Source: Ferruginibacter sp. (GTDB lineage: Bacteria; Bacteroidota; Bacteroidia; Chitinophagales; Chitinophagaceae). From it: a DNA stretch of 64,000 nt. Of the stretch, positions 10,101 through 18,121 are shown in pieces. The stretch covers positions 124,001 through 188,000 of the forward strand of contig JAOQAK010000055.1 in assembly GCA_025963635.1 (NCBI GenBank), read 5' to 3'. The number at the start of each line of letters is the position of its first letter. Within the stretch, counting starts at the first letter, position 1. The notes under the pieces were generated by a model that saw only the letters and a list, made by a program, of their open reading frames with translations, searched no databases and was not told where the DNA came from. The translations under genes were made by a program, and so were the position numbers.

Positions 10101-12471
10101 CACCATCTATTCCATTTGTGCCATTAATTCCATTAGTTCCAGTTGCACCGGTTAGGCCAGTTGCACCCGTTAAGCCGGTCAAGCCTTGTATTCCCTGTGG
10201 ACCTACAGCGCCATCTATTCCATTTGTCCCGTTTATTCCATTAGCCCCCGTTGCGCCAACTAAGCCAGTTGCACCAGTTGTTCCTGTGAGGCCTTGTATT
10301 CCTTGTGGACCTACTGCTCCATCTATTCCATTTGCCCCGTTAATTCCGTTAGCTCCGGTTGGTCCGGTTAAGCCCTGTAAACCCCGTGGACCGACTGCGC
10401 CATCTACCCCATTTGTTCCATTTGCACCTGTTGCTCCAGTTGTTCCTGTTAAGCCTGTTGCTCCAGTTAAGCCAATCAGGCCCTGTATACCTTGTGGTCC
10501 CACCACCCCATCTACTCCATTTACTCCGTTTGTACCATTAGCGCCTGTTGCTCCCACTGAGCCGGTTGCTCCGATTAATCCAGTCAAGCCTTGTTGACCT
10601 TGCGGACCTACTGCGCCATCTATTCCGTTTGTACCATTTATTCCGTTAGCTCCGGTTGGTCCGGTTAAGCCCAGTGGACCGATTGCGCCATCTACTCCAT
10701 TTGTTCCATTTGCACCTGTTGCTCCAGTTGCTCCTGTTAAGCCTGTTGCTCCAGTTAAGCCGATCGGGCCCTGTATGCCTTGTGGTCCCACCGCTCCATC
10801 TACTCCATTTACTCCATTTATTCCGTGTGTACCATTAGCCCCTGTTGCTCCCGCTGAGCCAGTTGCTCCGGTTGATCCAATCAAGCCTTGTTGACCTTGC
10901 GGACCTACTGCGCCATCTATTCCGTTTGTACCGTTTATTCCGTTGGCTCCGGTCGCTCCAGTTAGTCCCTGTAATCCTTGGGGGCCAACTGCTCCTGTTG
11001 CTCCGGTTAATCCAGTCAAGCCTTGTTGACCCTGCGGACCTACTGCGCCAGCTACTCCGTTTGTGCCGTTTATTCCGTTAGCTCCGGTTAATCCCTGTAA
11101 CCCTTGTGGGCCGACCGCGCCATCTACCCCATTTGCACCTGTTGCTCCAGTTAAGCCAATCAGGCCCTGCATGCCTTGTAGTCCCACCGCCCCATCCACT
11201 CCATTTACTCCGTTTATTCCGTTTGTACCATTAGCGCCTGTTGCTCCTATTAATCCAGTTGCTCCGGTTAGTCCGGTCAAACCCTGCATACCTTGTGGAC
11301 CTACCGCCCCATCAGCGCCATTTATTCCGTTTGTTCCATTAGCGCCTGTTGTTCCGGTTAATCCCTGTAATCCTTGTAACCCTTGTGGACCGATTGCACC
11401 TGTTGCGCCTGTTGCTCCTACTGCGCCTGTTGCTCCGGTTAAACCTGTCAAACCTTGTTGACCTTGCGGACCTACTGCGCCGTCTATGCCGTTTGTTCCA
11501 TTAGCTCCGGTTAAACCGGTTAATCCCTGCAAGCCTTGTGGCCCGACTGCACCATCTACTCCATTTGTTCCATTAGCGCCATTTGCTCCTGTTAACCCAG
11601 TCGCCCCTGTTGCCCCGGTTGCTCCCGTTAGGCCGATAGGTCCTTGTGGACCAGCAGATCCTGTTAAAGAAGAAGATGTTATCTTGTTATCTACATAAGT
11701 CTTCACGGCCTTTTGTGTCGGAAATAAAACATCACTTACTCCTAGTAAAACAGAACCTGACTTATTAATGGCATTCTCTTTTAAGTTAAGATCAGTCACG
11801 GCTGCTGCCGACTTGTAATATGATGACAACATCGCTGCAGTATCACTTATTTTCAAGCGACTGCCGAGCATAGATGCTGTGTCAGCGATATTCAATTTTT
11901 TTGTTAACGCAGAAGTCCCGGATGCCAGGGAATTTATCACAACCGTATCTAATTTCGACAAACTAATGCTACCGTCGGCGATTTTGCTATTCGTAACTGC
12001 ATTGTTGGCGATAATAGGTGCAGGATATGTTCCCGTTAAATCGCCTTTGGCATTGCCCGAAGGAGTTGCACTTAAAGCATATGCCACACTCTGCAACTGG
12101 GTAATACCTGCCAATGTATAATTGTTTAATCCCCGCGGATCTATTTCAAGCTTAATATACTTTTTGCCGGTTGACCAGTCTACACCAGCAATTGTCCCCA
12201 ACACGTTGAGGGCACCACTACTCCCGATTACAATATTAAATAATCCAACATAGTTGGTCATCACCCTTCTTGTTTCACTGTAAACTACCTGGCCGCCGGC
12301 TGCACTATCAATGAAAGACAATCTTACAGCGATGTTTTGGTAGGCAAGCGGTTCACCTGAAGCTTTCCGGGCAATCCCCTGGTAATTTAATTGCTGTGGC
12401 GCCTGTGCCTGGAGTACGGCAATGAAGGCCATCGTTAGCACAGAGAGTATAATTTTCTTCATAAGTATCAT
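7162..12471 (-). CDS. Giant collagen-like / tail-fibre-like secreted protein
   Basis: A 1769-residue secreted, probably trimeric filament. Visible parts are: signal peptide ([20 protein letters not shown]); a conserved N-terminal domain with [20 protein letters not shown] (about 24-140); a linker with [10 protein letters not shown] motifs; about 635 residues of uninterrupted-looking Gly-X-Y repeats (about 270-905) built from units such as [16 protein letters not shown]; four or more 91-residue repeats containing [18 protein letters not shown] and [11 protein letters not shown]; and a C-terminal part resembling phage tail fibres ([19 protein letters not shown]; ending [16 protein letters not shown]). 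The collagen part is rich in Thr and Asn and poor in Pro except in GPQG. The ATG at 12469-12471 overlaps the TGA of the upstream gene (ATGA), suggesting translational coupling; an ATG nine bases later is equally possible. There is no T9SS sorting domain here, but the upstream partner has one. Confidence 0.85.
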   Translation of the reverse strand: MILMKKIILSVLTMAFIAVLQAQAPQQLNYQGIARKASGEPLAYQNIAVRLSFIDSAAGGQVVYSETRRVMTNYVGLFNIVIGSSGALNVLGTIAGVDWSTGKKYIKLEIDPRGLNNYTLAGITQLQSVAYALSATPSGNAKGDLTGTYPAPIIANNAVTNSKIADGSISLSKLDTVVINSLASGTSALTKKLNIADTASMLGSRLKISDTAAMLSSYYKSAAAVTDLNLKENAINKSGSVLLGVSDVLFPTQKAVKTYVDNKITSSSLTGSAGPQGPIGLTGATGATGATGLTGANGANGTNGVDGAVGPQGLQGLTGLTGANGTNGIDGAVGPQGQQGLTGLTGATGAVGATGATGAIGPQGLQGLQGLTGTTGANGTNGINGADGAVGPQGMQGLTGLTGATGLIGATGANGTNGINGVNGVDGAVGLQGMQGLIGLTGATGANGVDGAVGPQGLQGLTGANGINGTNGVAGAVGPQGQQGLTGLTGATGAVGPQGLQGLTGATGANGINGTNGIDGAVGPQGQQGLIGSTGATGSAGATGANGTHGINGVNGVDGAVGPQGIQGPIGLTGATGLTGATGATGANGTNGVDGAIGPLGLTGPTGANGINGTNGIDGAVGPQGQQGLTGLIGATGSVGATGANGTNGVNGVDGVVGPQGIQGLIGLTGATGLTGTTGATGANGTNGVDGAVGPRGLQGLTGPTGANGINGANGIDGAVGPQGIQGLTGTTGATGLVGATGANGINGTNGIDGAVGPQGIQGLTGLTGATGLTGATGTNGINGTNGIDGGTGAQGAQGLIGLTGAPGANGTNGVDGAVGPQGLTGLTGATGLTGPSGTNGTNGIDGVVGPQGIQGLTGITGATGLTGATGANGTNGIDGAAGPQGIQGLTGTTGATGLTGPQGPVGSSSANVLTGIVAIVNGGTGAATITDAKTNLGLNNINNTADPDKPISAASQIALDTKLNIADTAAMLSGYASAANINNALAGKLNIADTAVMLSNYYHSTTAVVELGLKEATANKSTDGTFASNSDIKFPTEKATKTYVDAASSTGSAGLATEVSRATTAEGVLTTGLATEATRATTAEDLLTVNLSTEATRATAAEATKEATANKSTDGTFASNSDIKFPTEKATRTYVDAASTTGSAGLATEVSRATTAEGVLTTGLTTEATRATTAEGLLTTNLSTEATRATAAEATKEATANKSTDGTFASNSDIKFPTEKATRTYVDAASSTGSAGLATEVSRATTAEGVLTTGLTTEATRATTVENLLTTNLSTEATRATAAEATKEATANKSTDGTFASNSDIKFPTEKATKTYVDAASSAGSAGLATEISRATTAEGVLTTGLTTEATRATTAEGLLITNLATETTNRTNVDVTLTTNLATEVTRATTAEATKENTANKSTDGTLASNSDIKFPTEKATKTYVDAAIVSSATPDATLVAKGKIQLAGDLAGSGSTAATPVISDAAISASKIASNAVTTNKILDANVTDAKIETVSGSKVTGNIAGNAATVTTNANLTGVITSVGNATSISSQTGTGSTFVMNTSPTLITPDLGTPSAGVATNLTGTAAGLTAGNATTASTVTVAAQPAITSVGTLTSVTSSGAVTGNTIVKSGGTATQFLKADGSVDTNSYLTLSGGTLTGDLTGTSITGTSIVKSGGLVSQILVADGSVLTAGANITIAGGTISAVAGTTVREVADEFTAAGSQTAFTLTQSKSANSVVKMYINGIRISNTAYSVTGAALTYNASFNGSYALLAGDRIQFDYFY
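8189..9440 (-). repeat. Tandem 273-bp coding repeats in the tail-fibre-like gene
   Basis: The marker string CTACATAAG recurs at 8516, 8789, 9062 and 9335, a spacing of exactly 273 bases (91 codons). A related copy begins at 8189 after a longer, 327-base unit. The units are nearly identical at the DNA level, which suggests recent duplication or gene conversion. Confidence 0.85.
9752..11670 (-). repeat. Collagen-like Gly-X-Y coding repeat tract
   Basis: About 1.9 kb encodes Gly at every third residue. Imperfect 27- to 100-base units (encoding [16 protein letters not shown] and [13 protein letters not shown]) are repeated about twenty times with swapped order, the pattern expected from slippage and recombination. 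Confidence 0.9.
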
Positions 12472-13034
12472 TTATTTTTTTCCACCTGGAATGTGCCCTG
12501 TTTTAGTATTACTCCATTGTCTGAACTTAACAGTATCTTAAAATAAAAAGCTCCTGATGGCTGATTGGATAGGTCCCAGCTTTGTATACTATTGCCGTTA
12601 ATTTGCTTAAACTCCCTCGTACCAATGAGTGTGCCCGACTGGGTATAAAATTGAATGGTCATCTTACCTGTATAAGCAGACCTGAATTCAATAAAGACAA
12701 TATTTGGACTTGGAACGGGATAAAGACGAACTTCCTGGCTTGTCCAGGCAGGTATACTGAAGTTGTAAACGAGATGGTCTTTGTCAAACGGCTGAAGGAT
12801 GCCGCTGGTGACATTCCAATGAATGCCCATGATAGAATTTGAAAAGGGATTTTCTCCCTGGAAGGTTTCTATAACAGTTGATTCGCCGATACTCCAGTCT
12901 AGAAAGAAAGTTGGATTAATTTCAGCTGATCCTCCTCCCATATTCAATGTAAACGGGCTCACCTGGGTTACAAGGGCCTGGGAAAACGACTTTAGGGAAA
13001 ACAACAAGAATGCACTGAGTAAAGTTTTTTTCAT
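12468..13034 (-). CDS. Small secreted protein with T9SS type A sorting domain
   Basis: First gene of the three-gene surface operon. The ATG at 13032-13034 was chosen because it begins a clean signal peptide ([20 protein letters not shown]); the frame extends 12 codons further upstream without sense. The 188 residues contain an N-terminal part with [16 protein letters not shown], a motif common to short Bacteroidota proteins of this class, and a C-terminal T9SS type A domain running from [17 protein letters not shown] through [17 protein letters not shown] to [10 protein letters not shown]. The protein is therefore probably moved across the outer membrane by the type IX system and held at the surface or released. 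Its TGA stop overlaps the start of the giant collagen-like gene, suggesting that the two are made together and may interact; that interaction is inference only. Confidence 0.8.
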   Translation of the reverse strand: MKKTLLSAFLLFSLKSFSQALVTQVSPFTLNMGGGSAEINPTFFLDWSIGESTVIETFQGENPFSNSIMGIHWNVTSGILQPFDKDHLVYNFSIPAWTSQEVRLYPVPSPNIVFIEFRSAYTGKMTIQFYTQSGTLIGTREFKQINGNSIQSWDLSNQPSGAFYFKILLSSDNGVILKQGTFQVEKNK

Positions 13035-13070
13035 GGATTTAGGTTTCACATAAACAAAGGCATGGTACAT

Positions 13071-13464
13071 TCAATTCCCTAAGAGTGGCCTGTCAGTGCA
13101 TAACGAGGTTTTTGTTAAAAGATTGCACAGGATAAATATTTATTATTACTAAAAATCACTTAACTCGATCGCTAACCAGCATGTTACAAAACATTCGTAT
13201 CCAGGTAAATACATAGAAAGAAGTTACATTTACGGAACCTGTCGGAAAAGCCGGCCTGGGTAGTAATACCGCGGCAATGATGCATGATAGGGATACCTGA
13301 TAGGCAAAAGCGTTTATGCAGCCTGTTATGACCATTGCCAATAAGAATAAAGCAGGTGGCATTTAAGAAGCCGTTCGGCCTGATTAAAAGTTAGTTTCAG
13401 GATGGATCCGGCAAGGAATAGTTCCCGATCGTATCTATACAAATCACTCCGGTGACTCCTGCAT
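13071..13464. other. Non-coding stretch upstream of the surface operon
   Basis: Holds the upstream region of the leftward surface operon and the 3' side of the GH2 gene. A 68-codon frame at 13156-13362 has no recognisable domain. CAAAGGCA at about 13059 is one mismatch away from a reversed TAnnTTTG box; not assigned. Confidence 0.4.
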
Positions 13465-16209
13465 TTACCTGAAATCAAAATATAGCATTCCCACAATAGG
13501 TACATAATTCATTTGCATATTTTTCTGGCTTTGTGGCCCCATCAATGCTGCCGCCTGGAATTTTGTTCCGATGGCAGAAATGGCATGCATAAAGCCAATG
13601 TTTCCTGCAGGAAAAGGTGGACTGGTATTTTCATTCTTTGCACCTTTTGGTTTTTCGGGCTGCAACATTTCCAGGAAAATATCCTGGTGACTGGTATACA
13701 CAGTAAAATCCGCCTCTTTATTTTGAAGCCTCACCCAATACATTTCTGAATGCCAGCCCTTAAATTCGGGATAGTTCCAACTTTCGCCGGTAACTGTATT
13801 ATTATACATTTTTTCCCACACGCCAAACTGCTGGCCCTTCATCCTGTTTTTCCAAACACGATATGGTCCACGCCCCATCCACTTCATGCCATTGATTTTT
13901 TCTTCGGGGTAGTTGAAAGTGATCCCCATAAAATCAGCCGGTTCTCTTTGCGAATAGCTGTATTCTAATTTAGGCAGTTGACCGCTCTCGAAAATCCACT
14001 TCACATAAAACCTTGTTTCACCATACAAAGGTTCCACAATGTATCGGTCACCCAGCTTGTAATCCTTTAGCCCGGTAAGGGTAAGTTTTACGCCGGCCAA
14101 TGCAGGGCCACTACCAAAAGATATTGGTTTCTTTCCATTAAAAACATATTTGAGAAACCCGGTACCACTATCAAAACTATAGGCAAGCCCATCACAACTA
14201 ATTTGTAAAGTTCCGCCAGCGTTTGTTGCGAAAGGAATTGATTTCTTAGCAACCAGGCTAGCTATTTTTGAAATCTCTTCTGCCTGCCGGAGAGCCCAGC
14301 TTTTGGTGATGATTGTATTCCCCTTTGCATCGGATACAATAAAATACAATGCATCCGCAGTCGTATTCAATGATGGATTAATTCTCACCCACCCCTTCTC
14401 ACCGGGGGCAATATCCGGAGAAGGTATGGATCCCTTCTGTATAATTTTTTCATTGGTATTTGCATCCGCGCCTTTTGCAAAGGATACCAGCTTCCAGTCA
14501 AATTTGCATTGGCTAAGATTGGTGTATAGATAGCGGTTTTCAATTGCTATTTTGCCATCAAAATGTAAGGGAATGGATTTGTTGAGGACTTGCACCGGCG
14601 ACCAAATTTCCTTGATGGTGTAATAACTCGCCTCCTTTTCCCGATGCGGCCCCACGATGCCGTCCGGCGCCGAATTACCAGCTATATCAATAGAATCTTT
14701 TTTATCTGTACGCACCACACCTTCATCATGCAATGACCATAGGAAGCCGCCTGCAAATGCACGATGCTTCATCATTTCGTTCCAGAAATCATCTAAGCCT
14801 GCACCGTGTCCGCCATCAAACAAGCCATGCATAAATTCAGTGGGATAAAAAACTTCATTGCCATAAAGCACTGCATTGGTAACATAATTGAAATCGGGAT
14901 AGTGCTTGGTTTCTGTGCCATTAAATTTTTCCCAGGGATGCATTACAAAACGCTGCTGCGGATCGTACCATGTATAATCACTGTCGAGCGCACGGTTCCA
15001 ACCGCCTTCGTTACCGTTATCCCAGATGATGATGGAAGGATGGTTCACATCTCTTAGCACCATTTCCTTTACCAGCTTTCTTCCCACGATCGTATCATAA
15101 GCTTTCTGCCAACCGGTTAGTTCATCCAGTACAAACAGACCAAGACTGTCGCACAAATCAAGAAATTCCCTATCGGGCGGATAATGGGACATCCGAACCG
15201 CATTCATGTTCATATCTTTTATTAACCCGATATCCATTAAATGCACGGCACGGCTCAATGTTCTTCCACTTTCGGGCCACTGGCTATGACGGCAAACTCC
15301 CTTCATTACTATTCTCACATCATTTACATAAAACCCATCCTGTTGCCTGAACTCAACCGTGCGAAAGCCAAAACGTTGCCGGATGGTATGAATGGCTTTT
15401 TCACCTTCTTTTATAGATATTAAAGCCTGGTAAAGATTTGGCTGTTCGGGGTTCCATCGACGAATGCCCGTAAATTTATGTTGCAGGTAATTACTATCTG
15501 CGGCGCTTACCCTAAATGGCTTTCCAACCAGCCTGCCACTTAGCTCCTGTACCTGTATTTCTACCCATTGATTTTGGTGCGTGTTTTTTGTGAACACCTG
15601 CATTCCAAATGTGCCATTTGCTTTTGCATCCACCGCAACACGTTGAATAAATGTTTCGGGAACGATCTCAAGAAACACAGGGCGGAAGATGCCACCGAAC
15701 AGCCAGAAATCCGCCTGCCGCTCTGCACGGTTTACCGAATTGTTGGCAGACTTTTTACGAACATTCACTTCAAGTAAATGCTCGCTTCCATTTTTCAGCA
15801 AGCCAGTAATATCGTACCGAAACTGGTAAAAAGCACCCTGGTGAATGGGACCTGCAAGCTTGCCATCGATCTTCACTTCCGTATCTGTCATCGAGCCTTC
15901 GAATACAATGAAGATTTTGTTATTGTGCCACGAAGGAGCTGTTTTGAATGCATGTTTGTACCATCCCTGTTCGTCAGGGTTGTCGGTATCCTGGTAATAG
16001 TTGAAAGTTCCAAAGCCTTGTTGTTCCCAACAGGAAGGCACAGCGATGGTTGACCATTTACCGCTGTTCATTCCACTGCTGCACATAAAATCCCATTGCA
16101 CAGTATGGTCTTTATCTGTACCCGACAGGTATTGAATAATGGTTTGTTGCGCTTTCAAGAAAGTGCAATGAAACAGGAGAACGAGTATTATCAGGCATTT
16201 TTTTTTCAT
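13465..16209 (-). CDS. Secreted glycoside hydrolase family 2 (beta-galactosidase-like)
   Basis: Hydrolyses a terminal beta-linked sugar, most likely beta-galactoside, outside the cytoplasm. The start at 16207-16209 gives a signal peptide (MKKKCLIILVLLFHCTFLKA); the 31 codons upstream in frame would block it. The 914 residues show a sugar-binding jelly roll, an Ig-like domain, a TIM barrel and a large C-terminal beta domain as in LacZ-type enzymes. Barrel motifs include MKGVCRHSQWPESGRTLS, MNAVRMSHYPPDREFLDLCD, the acid/base Glu in IIIWDNGNEGGW (about residue 401) and a probable nucleophile Glu in YPTEFMHGLFDGG (about 458), followed by FLWSLHDEG. No lipobox is seen, so it is probably periplasmic. 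It is a single-gene unit with a candidate promoter at 16287-16294. The exact sugar cannot be read from sequence. Confidence 0.88.
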   Translation of the reverse strand: MKKKCLIILVLLFHCTFLKAQQTIIQYLSGTDKDHTVQWDFMCSSGMNSGKWSTIAVPSCWEQQGFGTFNYYQDTDNPDEQGWYKHAFKTAPSWHNNKIFIVFEGSMTDTEVKIDGKLAGPIHQGAFYQFRYDITGLLKNGSEHLLEVNVRKKSANNSVNRAERQADFWLFGGIFRPVFLEIVPETFIQRVAVDAKANGTFGMQVFTKNTHQNQWVEIQVQELSGRLVGKPFRVSAADSNYLQHKFTGIRRWNPEQPNLYQALISIKEGEKAIHTIRQRFGFRTVEFRQQDGFYVNDVRIVMKGVCRHSQWPESGRTLSRAVHLMDIGLIKDMNMNAVRMSHYPPDREFLDLCDSLGLFVLDELTGWQKAYDTIVGRKLVKEMVLRDVNHPSIIIWDNGNEGGWNRALDSDYTWYDPQQRFVMHPWEKFNGTETKHYPDFNYVTNAVLYGNEVFYPTEFMHGLFDGGHGAGLDDFWNEMMKHRAFAGGFLWSLHDEGVVRTDKKDSIDIAGNSAPDGIVGPHREKEASYYTIKEIWSPVQVLNKSIPLHFDGKIAIENRYLYTNLSQCKFDWKLVSFAKGADANTNEKIIQKGSIPSPDIAPGEKGWVRINPSLNTTADALYFIVSDAKGNTIITKSWALRQAEEISKIASLVAKKSIPFATNAGGTLQISCDGLAYSFDSGTGFLKYVFNGKKPISFGSGPALAGVKLTLTGLKDYKLGDRYIVEPLYGETRFYVKWIFESGQLPKLEYSYSQREPADFMGITFNYPEEKINGMKWMGRGPYRVWKNRMKGQQFGVWEKMYNNTVTGESWNYPEFKGWHSEMYWVRLQNKEADFTVYTSHQDIFLEMLQPEKPKGAKNENTSPPFPAGNIGFMHAISAIGTKFQAAALMGPQSQKNMQMNYVPIVGMLYFDFR

Positions 16210-16769
16210 CTGGCTTATGGCTACTTTATTGCTAATTATTATTTTTTCACTACCCGTTTGTTGGATTGTTTGCAACAGTAAGCACGCAAACTTAAATAAC
16301 AATAGGTTATTTTATTTTTTTATTCAAAGTCAGCTTTTTGTCAAATAATTCCAACAAAATTACTTTCGTCTTTGTGCGAAAAACTTCCGTGTTGATGAGG
16401 CATATCGAAAGATAAAATTTTTACAGTCACTTTTATATATTATAAGCTTCGAAACCTTGCCATTAACCTCTTTGCATTCAATATAATATTTTGTTTACAG
16501 ATGGCCCCTATTGATTCAGTGAATCACAAAAAAGGGAAGAATCTGTACACTAATTGTTGAAAAACTACCGCAGGTTTTTGTGGATTTGTATTCAAAGCGG
16601 GTACGCTTATCTGTAATAAAAATCATGACAACTTTCGTAAAGTTCTATACAACAGCCAGGTACAAACAAGTAATTATCTGAAAGTAAAATATTGGCAAAA
16701 CATTTTCGTGAGACTTGCTAATGTTTTACAAGAAAAAACATTCTTTTTTTAACATTTAAATTAAAAGCT
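16210..16769. other. Divergent intergenic region between GH2 and DUF4142 genes
   Basis: About 560 AT-rich bases separating two divergently transcribed genes, so it should hold both promoters. No gene or structured RNA was recognised. Confidence 0.5.
16287..16294 (-). promoter_or_regulatory. Candidate -7 box for the GH2 gene
   Basis: CAAACTTA on the plus strand reads TAAGTTTG on the minus strand, matching the Bacteroidota TAnnTTTG consensus 78 bases before the chosen ATG. A second match (CAAAATTA, 16355-16362) lies further out. No well-spaced -33 TTTG is present, so support is modest. Confidence 0.3.
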
Positions 16770-17297
16770 ATGAAACGATCCCACTTATTTGCGGCGCTGT
16801 TTTTTGCCACCGCTATCATCACAACTTCCTGCGACAAAGATGATGATAACAACAACACAACACCCAGTGCCACAGACCGCAATTTTATGACAAGCGTAGC
16901 ATATGCTAATGTGAATGAAATTGATTTTGCGCAATTGGCACTTACCAAATCAGCAAACGATTCAGTGAAAAACTTTGCACAAATGATGATTACTGATCAT
17001 ACAAACGCAAAGACTGCTTTAGATTCGCTTGGCAGCCGGTACGCTATCTCCCTGCCTGCTGGCATTGATTCAGCACATTCAGCAATGAAAACCCAATTAA
17101 TGGCGCTATCTGGTTACGGTTTTGATACTGCCTATATGAATGGGCAAATAAACGATCACAATGCTACCATCAGTTTATTTCAAAATGAAGTAAATAGTGG
17201 AAATAATTCGGACATTAAAAACTATGCAACCCGGAACTTGCCCAATCTTCAAATGCACAAACAGCATGCAGACAGTGTAAGGGCAAGTTTAGATTAA
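16770..17297 (+). CDS. DUF4142 lipoprotein
   Basis: A 175-residue lipoprotein of the DUF4142 family, a four-helix ferritin-like fold of unknown activity often found among Bacteroidota stress genes. A short signal peptide ends in the lipobox TTSC with Cys21 as the lipidation site. The residues after the cysteine, DKDDDNNN, fit the acidic lipoprotein export signal that sends Bacteroidota lipoproteins to the outside of the outer membrane; this is inferred. The DUF4142 domain covers about 35-174 (DRNFMTSVAYANVNEIDFAQ, FAQMMITDHTNAKTALDSLG, MHKQHADSVRASLD). The downstream small gene starts 35 bases later on the same strand and may be co-transcribed. Confidence 0.88.
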   Translation: MKRSHLFAALFFATAIITTSCDKDDDNNNTTPSATDRNFMTSVAYANVNEIDFAQLALTKSANDSVKNFAQMMITDHTNAKTALDSLGSRYAISLPAGIDSAHSAMKTQLMALSGYGFDTAYMNGQINDHNATISLFQNEVNSGNNSDIKNYATRNLPNLQMHKQHADSVRASLD

Positions 17298-17332
17298 GGC
17301 TCCTAATTAAACAATTATAAAATAGACACATT

Positions 17333-17599
17333 ATGGCAAAACAAACATTTGGGAAAGATGATAATGGGGTATTTCACCCTGGTAAAGGAAAGCCTTCAGG
17401 AATAAATAAAGAAGAAGGATTGGGTATTCAACCGACACCGCCCGAAAAATTGGAGGAATATATTGAAATAACAGAGAAGTACACGGTTAGTGATGATGAA
17501 CTGGGTCCCGCTGTACGCGAAAGACATCCGAACCGCAATACCTCAAAGGGCAATGATGTGAATAAACAAAAAGAAGAGGATAAAGGTGGAGCAGGATAG
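17333..17599 (+). CDS. Small hydrophilic conserved protein
   Basis: 88 residues, strongly hydrophilic, with no membrane segment, signal peptide or cysteine. It contains FGKDDNGVFHPGKGKPSG, GLGIQPTPPEKLEEYIEI and LGPAVRERHPNRNTSKG. I recall short proteins of this kind being common in Chitinophagaceae, but no function is known to me. The composition (many Lys, Glu, Gly and Asn, few hydrophobic residues) suggests a largely disordered protein. It lies 35 bases downstream of the DUF4142 lipoprotein gene and is followed by an inverted repeat at 17678-17721. Confidence 0.7.
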   Translation: MAKQTFGKDDNGVFHPGKGKPSGINKEEGLGIQPTPPEKLEEYIEITEKYTVSDDELGPAVRERHPNRNTSKGNDVNKQKEEDKGGAG

Positions 17600-18121
17600 G
17601 AACTTATGATATATTAATATTGCGTTTATACCATCCTGTGATCTTAACAAAGGACCGTTCGTCGGGCTTTTAATAAAAACGAAGCGAAAACCACAACCAA
17701 TTCCGTGGTTTCTGCTTCGTTAAAAAAAAGAAAGTCGAAAAAATTGGCTACAGTATCCCTTCAGATTTTTTCTTCACTACGCATTGTGAAGCAGTTCCTT
17801 ACACTTCGATTTCAAAAACTTTATCTTTTCCCCGGTTGTAGTCAGTATCAAGACCAAAGGGTAATATTTAAACATCTGGCCTGTTTATTGCTATCTAATT
17901 GTCCTTTCCAATTCCTTATAACTGCCAATACCTATAGCCCCCCTATTTTTTTGTATTTATTGGTTGACCAGCCAATTTAGTGTTGTTATGACACTATTTC
18001 TAATGATTGCTGCTGAATATATCTGAATTAGTCACTTATTATTATGAGTTGACTGATATTTTTATAACAGGGGTTTAAATCATTTGCTCTCAAATTATTT
18101 AAACCTTTCAACCTAAATCTA
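17600..18121. other. Intergenic region before the glycan assembly operon
   Basis: Apart from the hairpin at 17678-17721 nothing is recognised. The last 150 bases before 18122 are AT-rich and are expected to hold the operon promoter. ATCATTTG near 18077 is only a partial match to TAnnTTTG. Confidence 0.45.
17678..17721. terminator. Inverted repeat, possible terminator
   Basis: A 17-base arm AACGAAGCGAAAACCAC (17678-17694) pairs with 17705-17721 except for two adjacent mismatches, around a 10-base loop. It lies 78 bases after the 17333-17599 gene. On the plus strand the bases that follow are A-rich rather than T-rich; the T-tract lies on the minus-strand side, so its direction is unclear. Confidence 0.45.

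Noticed and set aside
7574..11698. Many long plus-strand frames rich in Pro, Val and Ala opposite the collagen/tail-fibre gene
   Set aside because: They are antisense reflections of Gly-X-Y and Thr/Ala repeats on the minus strand and have no independent start or domain support.
13156..13362. 68-codon hydrophobic frame upstream of the surface operon
   Set aside because: No family, no plausible start context; composition fits random AT-balanced intergenic sequence.
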